From NCBI GenBank assembly GCA_022794295.1, contig JAAWEO010000149.1:1-5461 (forward strand): 5,461 nucleotides of DNA. Reading direction: 5' to 3'. Below the pieces are notes generated by a model. That model was not told the origin of the DNA. It was given only the letters and a program-made list of their open reading frames with translations, and did not search any database. Source of the DNA: Angelakisella sp. (lineage in GTDB: Bacteria; Bacillota; Clostridia; Oscillospirales; Ruminococcaceae). Shown here one piece after another: positions 1-5,365 of the stretch (position 1 is its first letter; each line of letters begins with the position of its first letter). Made by a program: the position numbers and the translations under genes.

Positions 1-61
1 ACCGACAAAACCTAGAAAGAAGTACAAACCCCCAGAGAAACCAGTTCCTCCAGACAGCCCG

Positions 62-93
62 TTCAAGAAGCGGCCCTGCGGGCCTGTCTTGAA
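62..93. repeat. Two-part hairpin (inverted repeat)
   Basis: TTCAAGA (62-68) pairs with TCTTGAA (87-93), and inside it GGCCC (72-76) pairs with GGGCC (80-84) around a TGC loop. The two stems are separated by a small internal loop (AGC against TG). No T run follows on either strand, so it is not a canonical intrinsic terminator. It may be part of a structured RNA or of the repeat element that occupies the left end. The role is unknown. Confidence 0.6.
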
Positions 94-283
94 GGGTAGC
101 TAGCAAAAAACCGCAAGCGCCTGGCGCTCCCCGCGGCTGGGTATGGGCCAGTCTCGTTCCGGCCGCGGCTTGTCACTTCGAGAATACAAAGACGAGGTGG
201 GCAACGGTTCGTGCCTTTCACAGTGCCAGGTTTTTAGCCGCAGCCTATGTCGAAGGATACTGCCTCATTTCGGAGAATTTCGC

Positions 284-295
284 CCGCCGCGGCGG
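284..295. repeat. 12-bp perfect palindrome CCGCCGCGGCGG
   Basis: The 12 bases read the same on both strands, and the palindrome overlaps a second one, GTCGAC, at 295-300. It lies just left of the alignable part of the inverted repeat. It could be a protein site or a structural part of the element. In GC-rich DNA such palindromes also arise by chance. Confidence 0.4.
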
Positions 296-301
296 TCGAC
301 C

Positions 302-397
302 AGGCGCTGTCCGCCCTGGACCCGGACCGGACTGGTGTCCGGTGACAGAAAGGCTACCCGGTACTGGGCGCCAGGCTTTGGGTACGGTCTTGCGCTG
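302..397 (+). repeat. Inverted repeat, left copy
   Basis: This segment matches the reverse complement of 5366-5461 at 87 of 96 positions by hand alignment (position x pairs with 5763-x). The first 69 bases (302-370) differ at one position only. The remaining eight mismatches fall in 371-397, so the right boundary of the element is near 397, three bases beyond the rnmV stop codon. The left boundary cannot be set because the other copy is cut by the window end. The segment holds a perfect 7 bp hairpin (326-343, ACCGGAC/GTCCGGT), and the single mismatch in the conserved core lies in its TGGT loop (TGAT in the other copy). I do not recognise it as a named repeat family. Confidence 0.85.
326..343. 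repeat. Conserved hairpin within left repeat copy
   Basis: ACCGGAC (326-332) and GTCCGGT (337-343) form a perfect 7 bp stem closed by a four-base loop TGGT. The counterpart at 5420-5437 keeps every stem base and changes only the loop. That fits selection on structure, but one substitution is too little to prove it. Confidence 0.6.
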
Positions 398-400
398 TAC

Positions 401-1018
401 TCAGCTCAGCGCCTGTTTGCTGGCTTGGGCCTTTATCTCCGCTGCAAGCGCTTCCAGCTCCTCGCGGCTCACCAGCCGCGTCAACACCCCCGGCAGCGCA
501 TTGGCACTCACCCCACGGGGCAATCCAAGCCGTTCCACCAGCGCCTCCCGCAGCCCACGGCTCCCCTCCCCGCCGGAAAATCCCAGCCGGTATAGATCCC
601 CCTTGGTGATCGCCTCCCGCTCCGGCGGCGCCTCCCCCTCCAGTACCCCCGCTTTCCGCAATGCCTCCCGCAAAACCTCCGCTTCCATCCCCTCTACCCC
701 CAGGGTCCCCTCCGCCGATGGCTTCGCCTTCCGCCGTTCCTTCCCCAGGATCTCCGGAATGTACACATGGATCACCCGCTCCGGCGGCACCGCCCCGGCA
801 ATGTGCCCCCGGATGCGAAACCCCGCCCGGTCCGAGTCGGTGAGGATCACCACCGCCCCCTTCTCCGCCAGCCGCTGGATCATCCCCAGCTTCTTCGGGT
901 CGGAGAAAATCCGGAACCCGTCGGTCTGGATAATATCCCCCTCCATCAGGGTGGCCAGCTTCGCCTTGTCGTACCGCCCTTCTACAATCACCGGGTACTT
1001 TACCCGCAGCTTCTCCAT
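401..1018 (-). CDS. rnmV: Ribonuclease M5 (5S rRNA maturase)
   Basis: This 205-residue protein is an RNase M5, the Toprim-fold endonuclease that trims precursor 5S rRNA in Firmicutes, acting on the ribosomal-protein-bound precursor. The Toprim domain covers roughly residues 5-95. It shows the catalytic glutamate in VEGRYD (E13) and the DSD motif in LTDSDRAG (D61, D63). The C-terminal half (about 100-200) fits the helical DUF4093-type domain that follows Toprim in this family. The length is near that of the B. subtilis enzyme (about 186). The ATG overlaps the holA stop by one base (TAATG), with GGAG at 1027-1030 eight bases upstream, so translation is probably coupled. It is the last gene of the operon. 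The rsmA/ksgA gene often found next to rnmV in Firmicutes is absent; a repeat element starts three bases after the stop. Family assignment is firm. Confidence 0.92.
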   Translation of the reverse strand: MEKLRVKYPVIVEGRYDKAKLATLMEGDIIQTDGFRIFSDPKKLGMIQRLAEKGAVVILTDSDRAGFRIRGHIAGAVPPERVIHVYIPEILGKERRKAKPSAEGTLGVEGMEAEVLREALRKAGVLEGEAPPEREAITKGDLYRLGFSGGEGSRGLREALVERLGLPRGVSANALPGVLTRLVSREELEALAAEIKAQASKQALS

Positions 1019-2058
1019 TACACCTGCTCCATTCTCCGGAAGATCTCCGCCACAGTGGTCTCCAGCACCACCCGGGGGTCCACCCCTGTGGACTTGGACC
1101 GCAGATCTGCCTCGGCCAGCAGCCCCAGAATGTCCTCCAGGGCGGGCAGGGAAAATCTGCGCTGGTTTTTTACCGCCTGCTCGTACCGGTAGCTGCTGCT
1201 GTAGCCGTAGGCCTTTCGGGCCTCGTGGTCCGGGATGCCTGTATTCTTTGCCGCGGCGGCCCGGTGCATATCCACAAAGGCCATGGTCAAAATGGTCAGA
1301 ATGCTCACCGGGGTCTCCCGCAGGAAGATCAGGTCATCAATGACCCCCAGGGCGGCGGTGTAGTCCCGGGAAAGGATCCGCCCCGTCAGGTCAAAGGCCC
1401 GGGCCTCGGTCACCGGGGTCACCAGCTCCTCAATGTCCTCCCGGGTGATCCCCTCCGGGGAGTGGGCCGCCAGCTTTCTCGTCTCCTCCTTCATCCGCAG
1501 GGGCTCCCGTCCGCAGTACTCGGCCAGGAGCTTTGCCTCCTTCTGGGCAATGACGCTCCCCGCCCGCTCCGCCTCCGCTGTGATCTGCTGCACCGCCTGG
1601 GTCATTGCCGGTTTCTGGAAGGCGCATACCGCCCCGTACTCCCCGCAGAGCTCCAGAAGCTTCCCTCCCTTATCCCCCTTTTTCTTCAGGTCGGGAAGGA
1701 TGGTGTGCATGGTGATGACAAACAGGGTTTCCTCCGGCTGTTCCTCCAAAAGCTGCCGGAGCTTCTCGCTGTCCCCGGTGCTGACCAGCCCCGGGTTCAG
1801 GTCATCCACAAGAACGAACCGCCGGGGGGCCATCATGGGCAGGGACCGCACCGCATCCCCCAGGACGTTCAGGTCCAGGGGAAAGCGCCCGTCAAACCGC
1901 TGGCTGTTAAAATCCGGGAAGGCGGTGACCGCCAGCTTTTCCAGCTTTTTCTGGTACCGGATCACCGCCCCGGCGTCCTCCCCCCACAGCAGAAGCAGCT
2001 TGGGAAGGGTCCCGGCCTTTGCCATAGCGTCCAGCTTTTTGGGGTCGTCCAGGTTCAT
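1018..2058 (-). CDS. holA: DNA polymerase III subunit delta
   Basis: This 346-residue protein is the delta subunit of the clamp loader, which opens the sliding beta clamp during replication. Family landmarks appear in order. An N-terminal segment LLLLWGEDAGAV (21-32) corresponds to the usual YLLYGE motif. PMMAPRRFVLVDDL (74-87) is the strand region of the first domain. ARAFDLTGRILSRDY (219-233) and the C-terminal ADLRSKSTGVDPR (317-329) are typical of the delta collar region. As expected for delta, the AAA+ fold lacks a working Walker A lysine motif. The start is set by AGGAGG at 2067-2072, eight bases before ATG. That ATG overlaps the comEC stop as ATGA. The same frame stays open far upstream, but that part only shadows comEC. 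comEC followed by holA is a common order in Firmicutes. The length matches the family. Confidence 0.94.
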   Translation of the reverse strand: MNLDDPKKLDAMAKAGTLPKLLLLWGEDAGAVIRYQKKLEKLAVTAFPDFNSQRFDGRFPLDLNVLGDAVRSLPMMAPRRFVLVDDLNPGLVSTGDSEKLRQLLEEQPEETLFVITMHTILPDLKKKGDKGGKLLELCGEYGAVCAFQKPAMTQAVQQITAEAERAGSVIAQKEAKLLAEYCGREPLRMKEETRKLAAHSPEGITREDIEELVTPVTEARAFDLTGRILSRDYTAALGVIDDLIFLRETPVSILTILTMAFVDMHRAAAAKNTGIPDHEARKAYGYSSSYRYEQAVKNQRRFSLPALEDILGLLAEADLRSKSTGVDPRVVLETTVAEIFRRMEQV

Positions 2059-4121
2059 GGGCCTGTCCTCCTGAAGATGAAATTGGTGTCCCCTGTGACC
2101 ATGGGGAGGGACTCCCCCGCCCCGGGCCCGGAATAGACCCTTCCGTTCCGGTCCACCCAAAGGTCCGGCAGCTCCTCCGGCGGGGACCTGTTTATTATAG
2201 CATATGCCGCTTGGGATTTCAGCACTTTTCTTCCGGCGGCCTCCGCCAGCACCGTCCCCGGCCAGGGGCTGCTGAGAAAAACCCCCGGCAAAACCTCCTC
2301 CCGTTCCTCCCCCAAAGGGCGGCAGGTGGGGAGCTGGGCCATCAAAAGACTGGTATCCGGGCCCGGCGGGCACCGGACCAGGCCGGGGGAAAGCTCCTGG
2401 TCCAGGTACAGCACCCCGTTCCAGGAGGGCTCCCGGGAAAAGGCCGCCACCAGGGGCTCCTTGCCTTTGTATCGGATCAGCCGCTCCGAAAGGGCCTGGC
2501 GCTCCCAGGGGCCGGTCCCGGCATCCAGCACCACCGTTCCCTCCGGGACAATGATCACCACTGCCCCGGAGGCATCCACCGAGACCAGGGCCGCATCCCG
2601 GAGGATAAGCCCCGGGGAAACTAACGTCAAGGCCGCCAGAGAAAGCATCCCCCCAAGGAGCCGGCGGCCCCACCGGGGAGGCAGCCGGGGCCCCAGCATC
2701 AAACAGCAGAACGCCCCGGCGGAAAGGAGAAAGCAGAGGGCCAGCTGCCAGGGGAACAGCACCGGGAAGGAGAGGTCCGGCAGCCGCGCCGCCGCCCCCG
2801 CCAGTCCCAGCAGCAGCCGGGCCGGGAGACGGGCCAGGTCCAGAAGGACCCCGCCCAGGGGCGCGGCAAAGGGCAGGGCAAGGAAAAGGGCCCCCGCTCC
2901 CCCCAGAAGGAGAATTCCGGTTGCCAGGGGAATGGCGGGAAGGGTGGTTACCAGCCCCCATAGGGTGACGCTGCCCAGGCGGCAGGCCAGCACCGGCAGC
3001 ACCCCCAGCTGGGCGCAGACTGTGGCCGCCAGACCTTCCAGCGCCCAACGGGCCCCCTTTCCCGGCGGTCCAAAGCGGGCGGTCCAGCAGCTTTCCAGCA
3101 GGACAAAAAGGGGGCCTGTTCCCACCAGGATACCCAGGGTGGCGGCAAAGGTGAGCTGCCACCCGGCCCGGAACAGGACCGGCGGGGAAAGGAGACCCAG
3201 AAGGAGGCCTGCCGCCCCCAGGGAGGTCATGGCATCGGCCTGACGGAACAGAAGCTGTCCCAAAAGAAAAAGGCTGGTCATCGCCGCTGCCCGAAGCACC
3301 GAGGGGGAGAAGCCCGCCAGGCCGGCCATCCCCCAGACGCAGACAAGCCCCAGAGCCGCGACCCCTATCCGGGAGCCAAGGCCGCGGGACAGGGGCCGGA
3401 GCCAGCCTGTTGCCAGGGCCAGGTGAAGCCCTGACACCACCAGAAGGTGGCGCAGCCCCGCCTGGTTCAGCTCTGCCAGGCGGTTCCGGGAAAGGTAGCC
3501 GCTGCGGGAAACGATCATCGCCAGCACCACGGCGGTGTCCTCCCCGGGGCGGCGCTCCCAGATCCTTTGGGAAAGGCTCCAGCGGAGGGCCGCCAGCTTT
3601 GCCAGGGGGTGAAAGCCCTCCGGGGCGGGGACAGGCTCCCACCCTTCCCCGGCCCGGCCTGTCAGGGAGACGCCTCCTGGGGCGTCCCCGTCCTCCCGGG
3701 CTCCCAGGACCAGCAGCTCCCCGGAAAACCACTGGCCGGGGGCAGCCGGTTCCTCCATCCCCGAAAGGGTCAGGCGCACCTGCCGCTCTTTGTCACCCCA
3801 GGGGACCCTGCCCAGGAGGGTGACGCGGCCGGGGTCATAGGGGCTGACCTCCTCCAGCCAGCCGGTAAAGGGAACGGTGGTGCCCGTCAGGCGGCTCCAG
3901 CTCTCCAGCCGTTCCTGATGGAACCAGAAGGCCCCCAGGGCCCCCAAGCAGGCCAACAGCGCCAAGGGGAAAAGCCGCCGCGCCTTTCCTCGGGGCAGGC
4001 AGGCAAGAAGAAGGAGGGCTGCTCCGGCTGCGGCGAAGCCGGTGTTCCTCCCCCAAAGCTGGAGGGCGGCCAGCTCCGCCAAAAAGAAAACAGAAAGGGC
4101 AAACAGCGGCCGCTTTGTCAC
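2055..4121 (-). CDS. comEC: ComEC/Rec2-like DNA-uptake channel protein, degenerate nuclease domain
   Basis: This 688-residue polytopic membrane protein is related to ComEC/Rec2, the channel that carries single-stranded DNA across the membrane in natural transformation. N-terminal hydrophobic segments (about 5-20, 30-41, 51-66) are followed by a soluble region like DUF4131 (about 75-160). The Competence domain (about 195-460) carries the hallmark HLLVVSGLH (225-233), SPSVLRAAAM (272-281) and GWQLTF (320-325), with many membrane segments. The C-terminal part (about 510-688) sits where the metallo-beta-lactamase-like domain lies. It keeps the first strands (VDASGAVVIIVPEG, then VVLDAG), but the DVGQGD and HxHxDH motifs are absent and no histidine occurs after residue 233. 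Nuclease activity is therefore unlikely. The GTG start overlaps the upstream stop (GTGA); a GGGAG lies only two bases before it, so initiation probably relies on coupling. The protein is somewhat short for the family (often 750-800). Whether it still imports DNA cannot be told from the sequence. Confidence 0.88.
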   Translation of the reverse strand: MTKRPLFALSVFFLAELAALQLWGRNTGFAAAGAALLLLACLPRGKARRLFPLALLACLGALGAFWFHQERLESWSRLTGTTVPFTGWLEEVSPYDPGRVTLLGRVPWGDKERQVRLTLSGMEEPAAPGQWFSGELLVLGAREDGDAPGGVSLTGRAGEGWEPVPAPEGFHPLAKLAALRWSLSQRIWERRPGEDTAVVLAMIVSRSGYLSRNRLAELNQAGLRHLLVVSGLHLALATGWLRPLSRGLGSRIGVAALGLVCVWGMAGLAGFSPSVLRAAAMTSLFLLGQLLFRQADAMTSLGAAGLLLGLLSPPVLFRAGWQLTFAATLGILVGTGPLFVLLESCWTARFGPPGKGARWALEGLAATVCAQLGVLPVLACRLGSVTLWGLVTTLPAIPLATGILLLGGAGALFLALPFAAPLGGVLLDLARLPARLLLGLAGAAARLPDLSFPVLFPWQLALCFLLSAGAFCCLMLGPRLPPRWGRRLLGGMLSLAALTLVSPGLILRDAALVSVDASGAVVIIVPEGTVVLDAGTGPWERQALSERLIRYKGKEPLVAAFSREPSWNGVLYLDQELSPGLVRCPPGPDTSLLMAQLPTCRPLGEEREEVLPGVFLSSPWPGTVLAEAAGRKVLKSQAAYAIINRSPPEELPDLWVDRNGRVYSGPGAGESLPMVTGDTNFIFRRTGP
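2067..2072 (-). promoter_or_regulatory. Ribosome binding site of holA
   Basis: AGGAGG on the minus strand, eight bases before the ATG at 2058. It fixes the holA start inside a frame that is open for over 550 codons further upstream. It also lets holA be initiated independently of coupling to comEC. Confidence 0.85.
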
Positions 4122-4297
4122 GGCTCCCAGGAGGGCAGCGGGCCGTTTTCTGCCTCATATTCCGCAATATACCGCTCCAGGATATACTCCACCTGCTTGT
4201 TGGCGGAGCGCTTGTTCTGCTCCGCCAGGGCTTTGATCTTATGCAGAAGCTCCTCGGGGATACGCACCGAAAAGGGCGCGTAATAATTACCAGCCAT
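4118..4297 (-). CDS. Small ribbon-helix-helix (Arc-type) DNA-binding protein
   Basis: This 59-residue protein has the layout of an Arc/MetJ-type ribbon-helix-helix dimer. A short strand FSVRIPEEL (9-17) would enter the DNA major groove. Helix A follows (about 15-28, ELLHKIKALAEQNK), then a turn NKRSAN (28-33), then helix B (about 33-50, KQVEYILERYIAEYE). The tail NGPLPSWEP is probably disordered. Arc-like regulators usually bind short palindromic operators as paired dimers, often their own promoter. The start is well set: AGGAGG at 4306-4311, eight bases before ATG. Its TGA overlaps the comEC GTG (GTGA), so comEC translation is likely coupled to it. Being first in an operon with comEC, holA and rnmV, it may control that operon, which is inference. 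No toxin partner is adjacent, so an antitoxin role is not supported. Confidence 0.87.
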   Translation of the reverse strand: MAGNYYAPFSVRIPEELLHKIKALAEQNKRSANKQVEYILERYIAEYEAENGPLPSWEP

Positions 4298-4305
4298 TGG
4301 GTATT

Positions 4306-4311
4306 CCTCCT
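4306..4311 (-). promoter_or_regulatory. Ribosome binding site of the ribbon-helix-helix gene
   Basis: AGGAGG on the minus strand, eight bases from the ATG at 4297. It is the strongest translation signal for the operon's first gene and decides the start of this very short frame. Confidence 0.88.
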
Positions 4312-4338
4312 AACCAAACCGCCTTTTCAATGGGCAAA

Positions 4339-4346
4339 TCAATTGA
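4339..4346. promoter_or_regulatory. Possible operator palindrome TCAATTGA
   Basis: A perfect 8 bp palindrome in the presumed leader, downstream of the TATACT box and upstream of the ribosome binding site. Its place suits an operator for the ribbon-helix-helix protein encoded just below. In AT-rich DNA an 8 bp palindrome can easily be chance, and no second copy of the site is seen. Confidence 0.25.
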
Positions 4347-4354
4347 ATAAGAGT

Positions 4355-4384
4355 AGTATACCCGCATAAATGATGTTGTTTAGA
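4355..4384 (-). promoter_or_regulatory. Candidate promoter of the operon
   Basis: A good -10 box TATACT (4355-4360, minus strand) lies about 58 bases before the first start codon. No good -35 is present at 16-19 bases: the hexamers there read CTAAAC or TCTAAA. The promoter may be weak, activator-dependent or differently placed. Confidence 0.45.
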
Positions 4385-4407
4385 ATACAGAATAAATGAA
4401 AATAATT

Positions 4408-5280
4408 TTATTTGATTGATTCTAATGCTGTCTGCTTATCATAGTCATCCAGGAAGCTGTGCTCCCCCTGGGCGGCGCTTCGCCAGCCGATGACGGTATC
4501 CAGGTTGACGCTGTGGACGCTGCGGAAGATATTCACATCCACCTGGGGGTTATCCTGGCGCAGGCGGGCGATAAGCTCCTTCACCTCCTGGCGCTTGGAC
4601 TCCCCGGGCTCCTCCTCCCGGCCCAGGGCCTCGGTAAAGCGGCAGGCGCACTGCAAAAAGGAGAGGCCGTTATAATTCCGCCAGGCAATAATATCCCGCT
4701 CCCGCACCAGGTAGAGGGGGCGTATCAGCTCCATGCCGGGGAAATTGGTACTATGGAGCTTTGGCATCATGGTACGGTACTCGGCGCCATAAAGGGTGCT
4801 CATCAAAATCGTTTCCACCACATCGTCAAAGTGGTGGCCCAGGGCAATTTTATTACAGCCCAGCATTTGGGCATGGCTGTAGAGGTAGCCGCGGCGCATA
4901 CGGGCGCAGAGGTAGCAGGGGGATTTGGGGATATCTGCCACCACCTCAAAGATAGGGCTTTCAAAGATCTGGATGGGGATCTCCATAAGGGAAGCATTTT
5001 GCAGGATCTTTTCCCGGTTTGCGGGGCGGTAGCCGGGGTCCATAACCAAGAACTCCAGATGGAAGGGGATCTCGCTATACCGGTGGAGCTGTTGGAAGCA
5101 TTTTGCCAGGAGCATGGAATCTTTTCCGCCGGAGATACAGACGGCGACGCGGTCATTGGGCTGGAGGAGGGCATAGTCCTTTATGGCGCCGATGAAGCGG
5201 TTCCAAATCGATTTACGGTACTTGGTGATCAGGCTGCGTTCGATTTGCTGGCAGGGGGAGAGGGGTTGGCGGGTAGGCAT
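4408..5280 (-). CDS. TtcA-family tRNA thiolation enzyme (PP-loop ATPase)
   Basis: This 290-residue protein belongs to the TtcA branch of N-type PP-loop enzymes, which adenylate a tRNA base and replace its oxygen with sulfur. TtcA itself makes 2-thiocytidine at position 32 using an iron-sulfur cluster. The PP-loop SGGKDS is at residues 50-55. A Cys-x-x-Cys pair lies in PCYLCARMRRG (C122, C125), followed by KIALGHHFDD (144-153) and IRPLYLVRERDI (186-197). Further on CACRF gives C211 and C213, where E. coli TtcA has Cys-x-x-Cys. These cysteines are the likely cluster ligands. The start is supported by AGAAGGAGGT at 5289-5298, eight bases before ATG. The gene has its own strong promoter and is less GC-rich than the operon downstream. 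Family membership is firm; the exact tRNA target is not shown, so no symbol is given. Confidence 0.88.
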   Translation of the reverse strand: MPTRQPLSPCQQIERSLITKYRKSIWNRFIGAIKDYALLQPNDRVAVCISGGKDSMLLAKCFQQLHRYSEIPFHLEFLVMDPGYRPANREKILQNASLMEIPIQIFESPIFEVVADIPKSPCYLCARMRRGYLYSHAQMLGCNKIALGHHFDDVVETILMSTLYGAEYRTMMPKLHSTNFPGMELIRPLYLVRERDIIAWRNYNGLSFLQCACRFTEALGREEEPGESKRQEVKELIARLRQDNPQVDVNIFRSVHSVNLDTVIGWRSAAQGEHSFLDDYDKQTALESIK

Positions 5281-5288
5281 AGGGGGGG

Positions 5289-5298
5289 ACCTCCTTCT
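5289..5298 (-). promoter_or_regulatory. Ribosome binding site of the TtcA-family gene
   Basis: AGAAGGAGGT on the minus strand is nearly fully complementary to the 16S rRNA tail. A spacer of seven C and one T separates it from the ATG at 5280. The homopolymeric C spacer is unusual and may be prone to slippage, which would alter the spacing. Confidence 0.85.
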
Positions 5299-5312
5299 GT
5301 GATAGCAGGGTC

Positions 5313-5341
5313 ATTATAGCATAACGGGCGGGCCCAAACAA
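5313..5341 (-). promoter_or_regulatory. Sigma-70-type promoter with extended -10
   Basis: On the minus strand a perfect TATAAT (5313-5318) is preceded by TGC, giving an extended -10. TTGTTT (5336-5341) lies 17 bases upstream as the -35. The predicted transcript would start near 5306 and have a leader of roughly 25 bases, leaving no room for a riboswitch. It drives the TtcA-family gene. The -35 lies 24 bases from the end of the right repeat copy. Confidence 0.85.
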
Positions 5342-5365
5342 GACTGGCAAAGCCATGGCCCATGC

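Larger units (their letters stand above)
1..400. other. Non-coding, structure-rich region downstream of rnmV
   Basis: No convincing gene lies here. Short frames are open on both strands, but none has a ribosome binding site or recognisable protein character. The stretch is instead rich in self-complementary segments: a 7+5 bp hairpin at 62-93, a 5 bp stem at 116-128 (AGCGC/GCGCT), CTGG/CCAG arms at 137-151, TCTCG/CGAGA arms at 152-183, a 12 bp perfect palindrome at 284-295 and a 7 bp hairpin at 326-343. Its right quarter is one copy of a repeat found inverted at the other end of the window. The simplest reading is an intergenic repeat element that may be transcribed into structured RNA. No classical terminator (GC stem followed by a T run) is visible for the operon that ends at 401. 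Confidence 0.55.
4298..4407. other. AT-rich intergenic region between ttcA-like gene and operon
   Basis: These 110 bases are far richer in A and T than the surrounding genes. They hold a promoter candidate (TATACT at 4355-4360), a perfect palindrome TCAATTGA (4339-4346) and the ribosome binding site of the small DNA-binding protein. No GC-rich hairpin with a T run follows the upstream gene's stop at 4408, so read-through from that gene into the operon is possible. Confidence 0.6.

Noticed and set aside
2..103. Lys/Pro-rich plus-strand frame open from the window edge to TAG at 101-103
   Set aside because: It could be the C-terminus of a truncated gene, but the minus strand is open too, a strong hairpin covers its end, and no family is recognised. 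Sequence left of the window would decide.
143..595. Plus-strand frame through the left repeat
   Set aside because: It runs through hairpins and then into the antisense of rnmV. Its shared segment with the right copy comes from the DNA repeat, not from a conserved protein.
342..1343. Long plus-strand frame opposite rnmV and holA
   Set aside because: Low-complexity Ser/Pro/Arg translation typical of the antisense of GC-rich genes. The opposite strand encodes clear RNase M5 and HolA.
2326..3243. Long plus-strand frame opposite comEC
   Set aside because: Arg/Pro/Ser-rich antisense shadow without a ribosome binding site or recognisable motif.
2059..3732. Very long open frame upstream of and in frame with holA on the minus strand
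   Set aside because: It overlaps comEC in another frame, and its translation is Gly/Pro/Arg-rich without domain character. The good ribosome binding site at 2067-2072 places the real holA start at 2058.
4118..4297. Antitoxin of a toxin-antitoxin pair
   Set aside because: Ribbon-helix-helix antitoxins normally sit next to a small toxin gene. Here the next gene is comEC and the preceding one is a tRNA-modifying enzyme.
4385..4420. Terminator for the TtcA-family gene
   Set aside because: The only complementarity after the stop is a weak all-AT stem (AATAA/TTATT) with no GC content, so a real terminator is not supported.
4459..5319. Plus-strand frame opposite the TtcA-family gene
   Set aside because: It mirrors a gene with clear catalytic motifs on the minus strand, and its own translation matches nothing recognisable.
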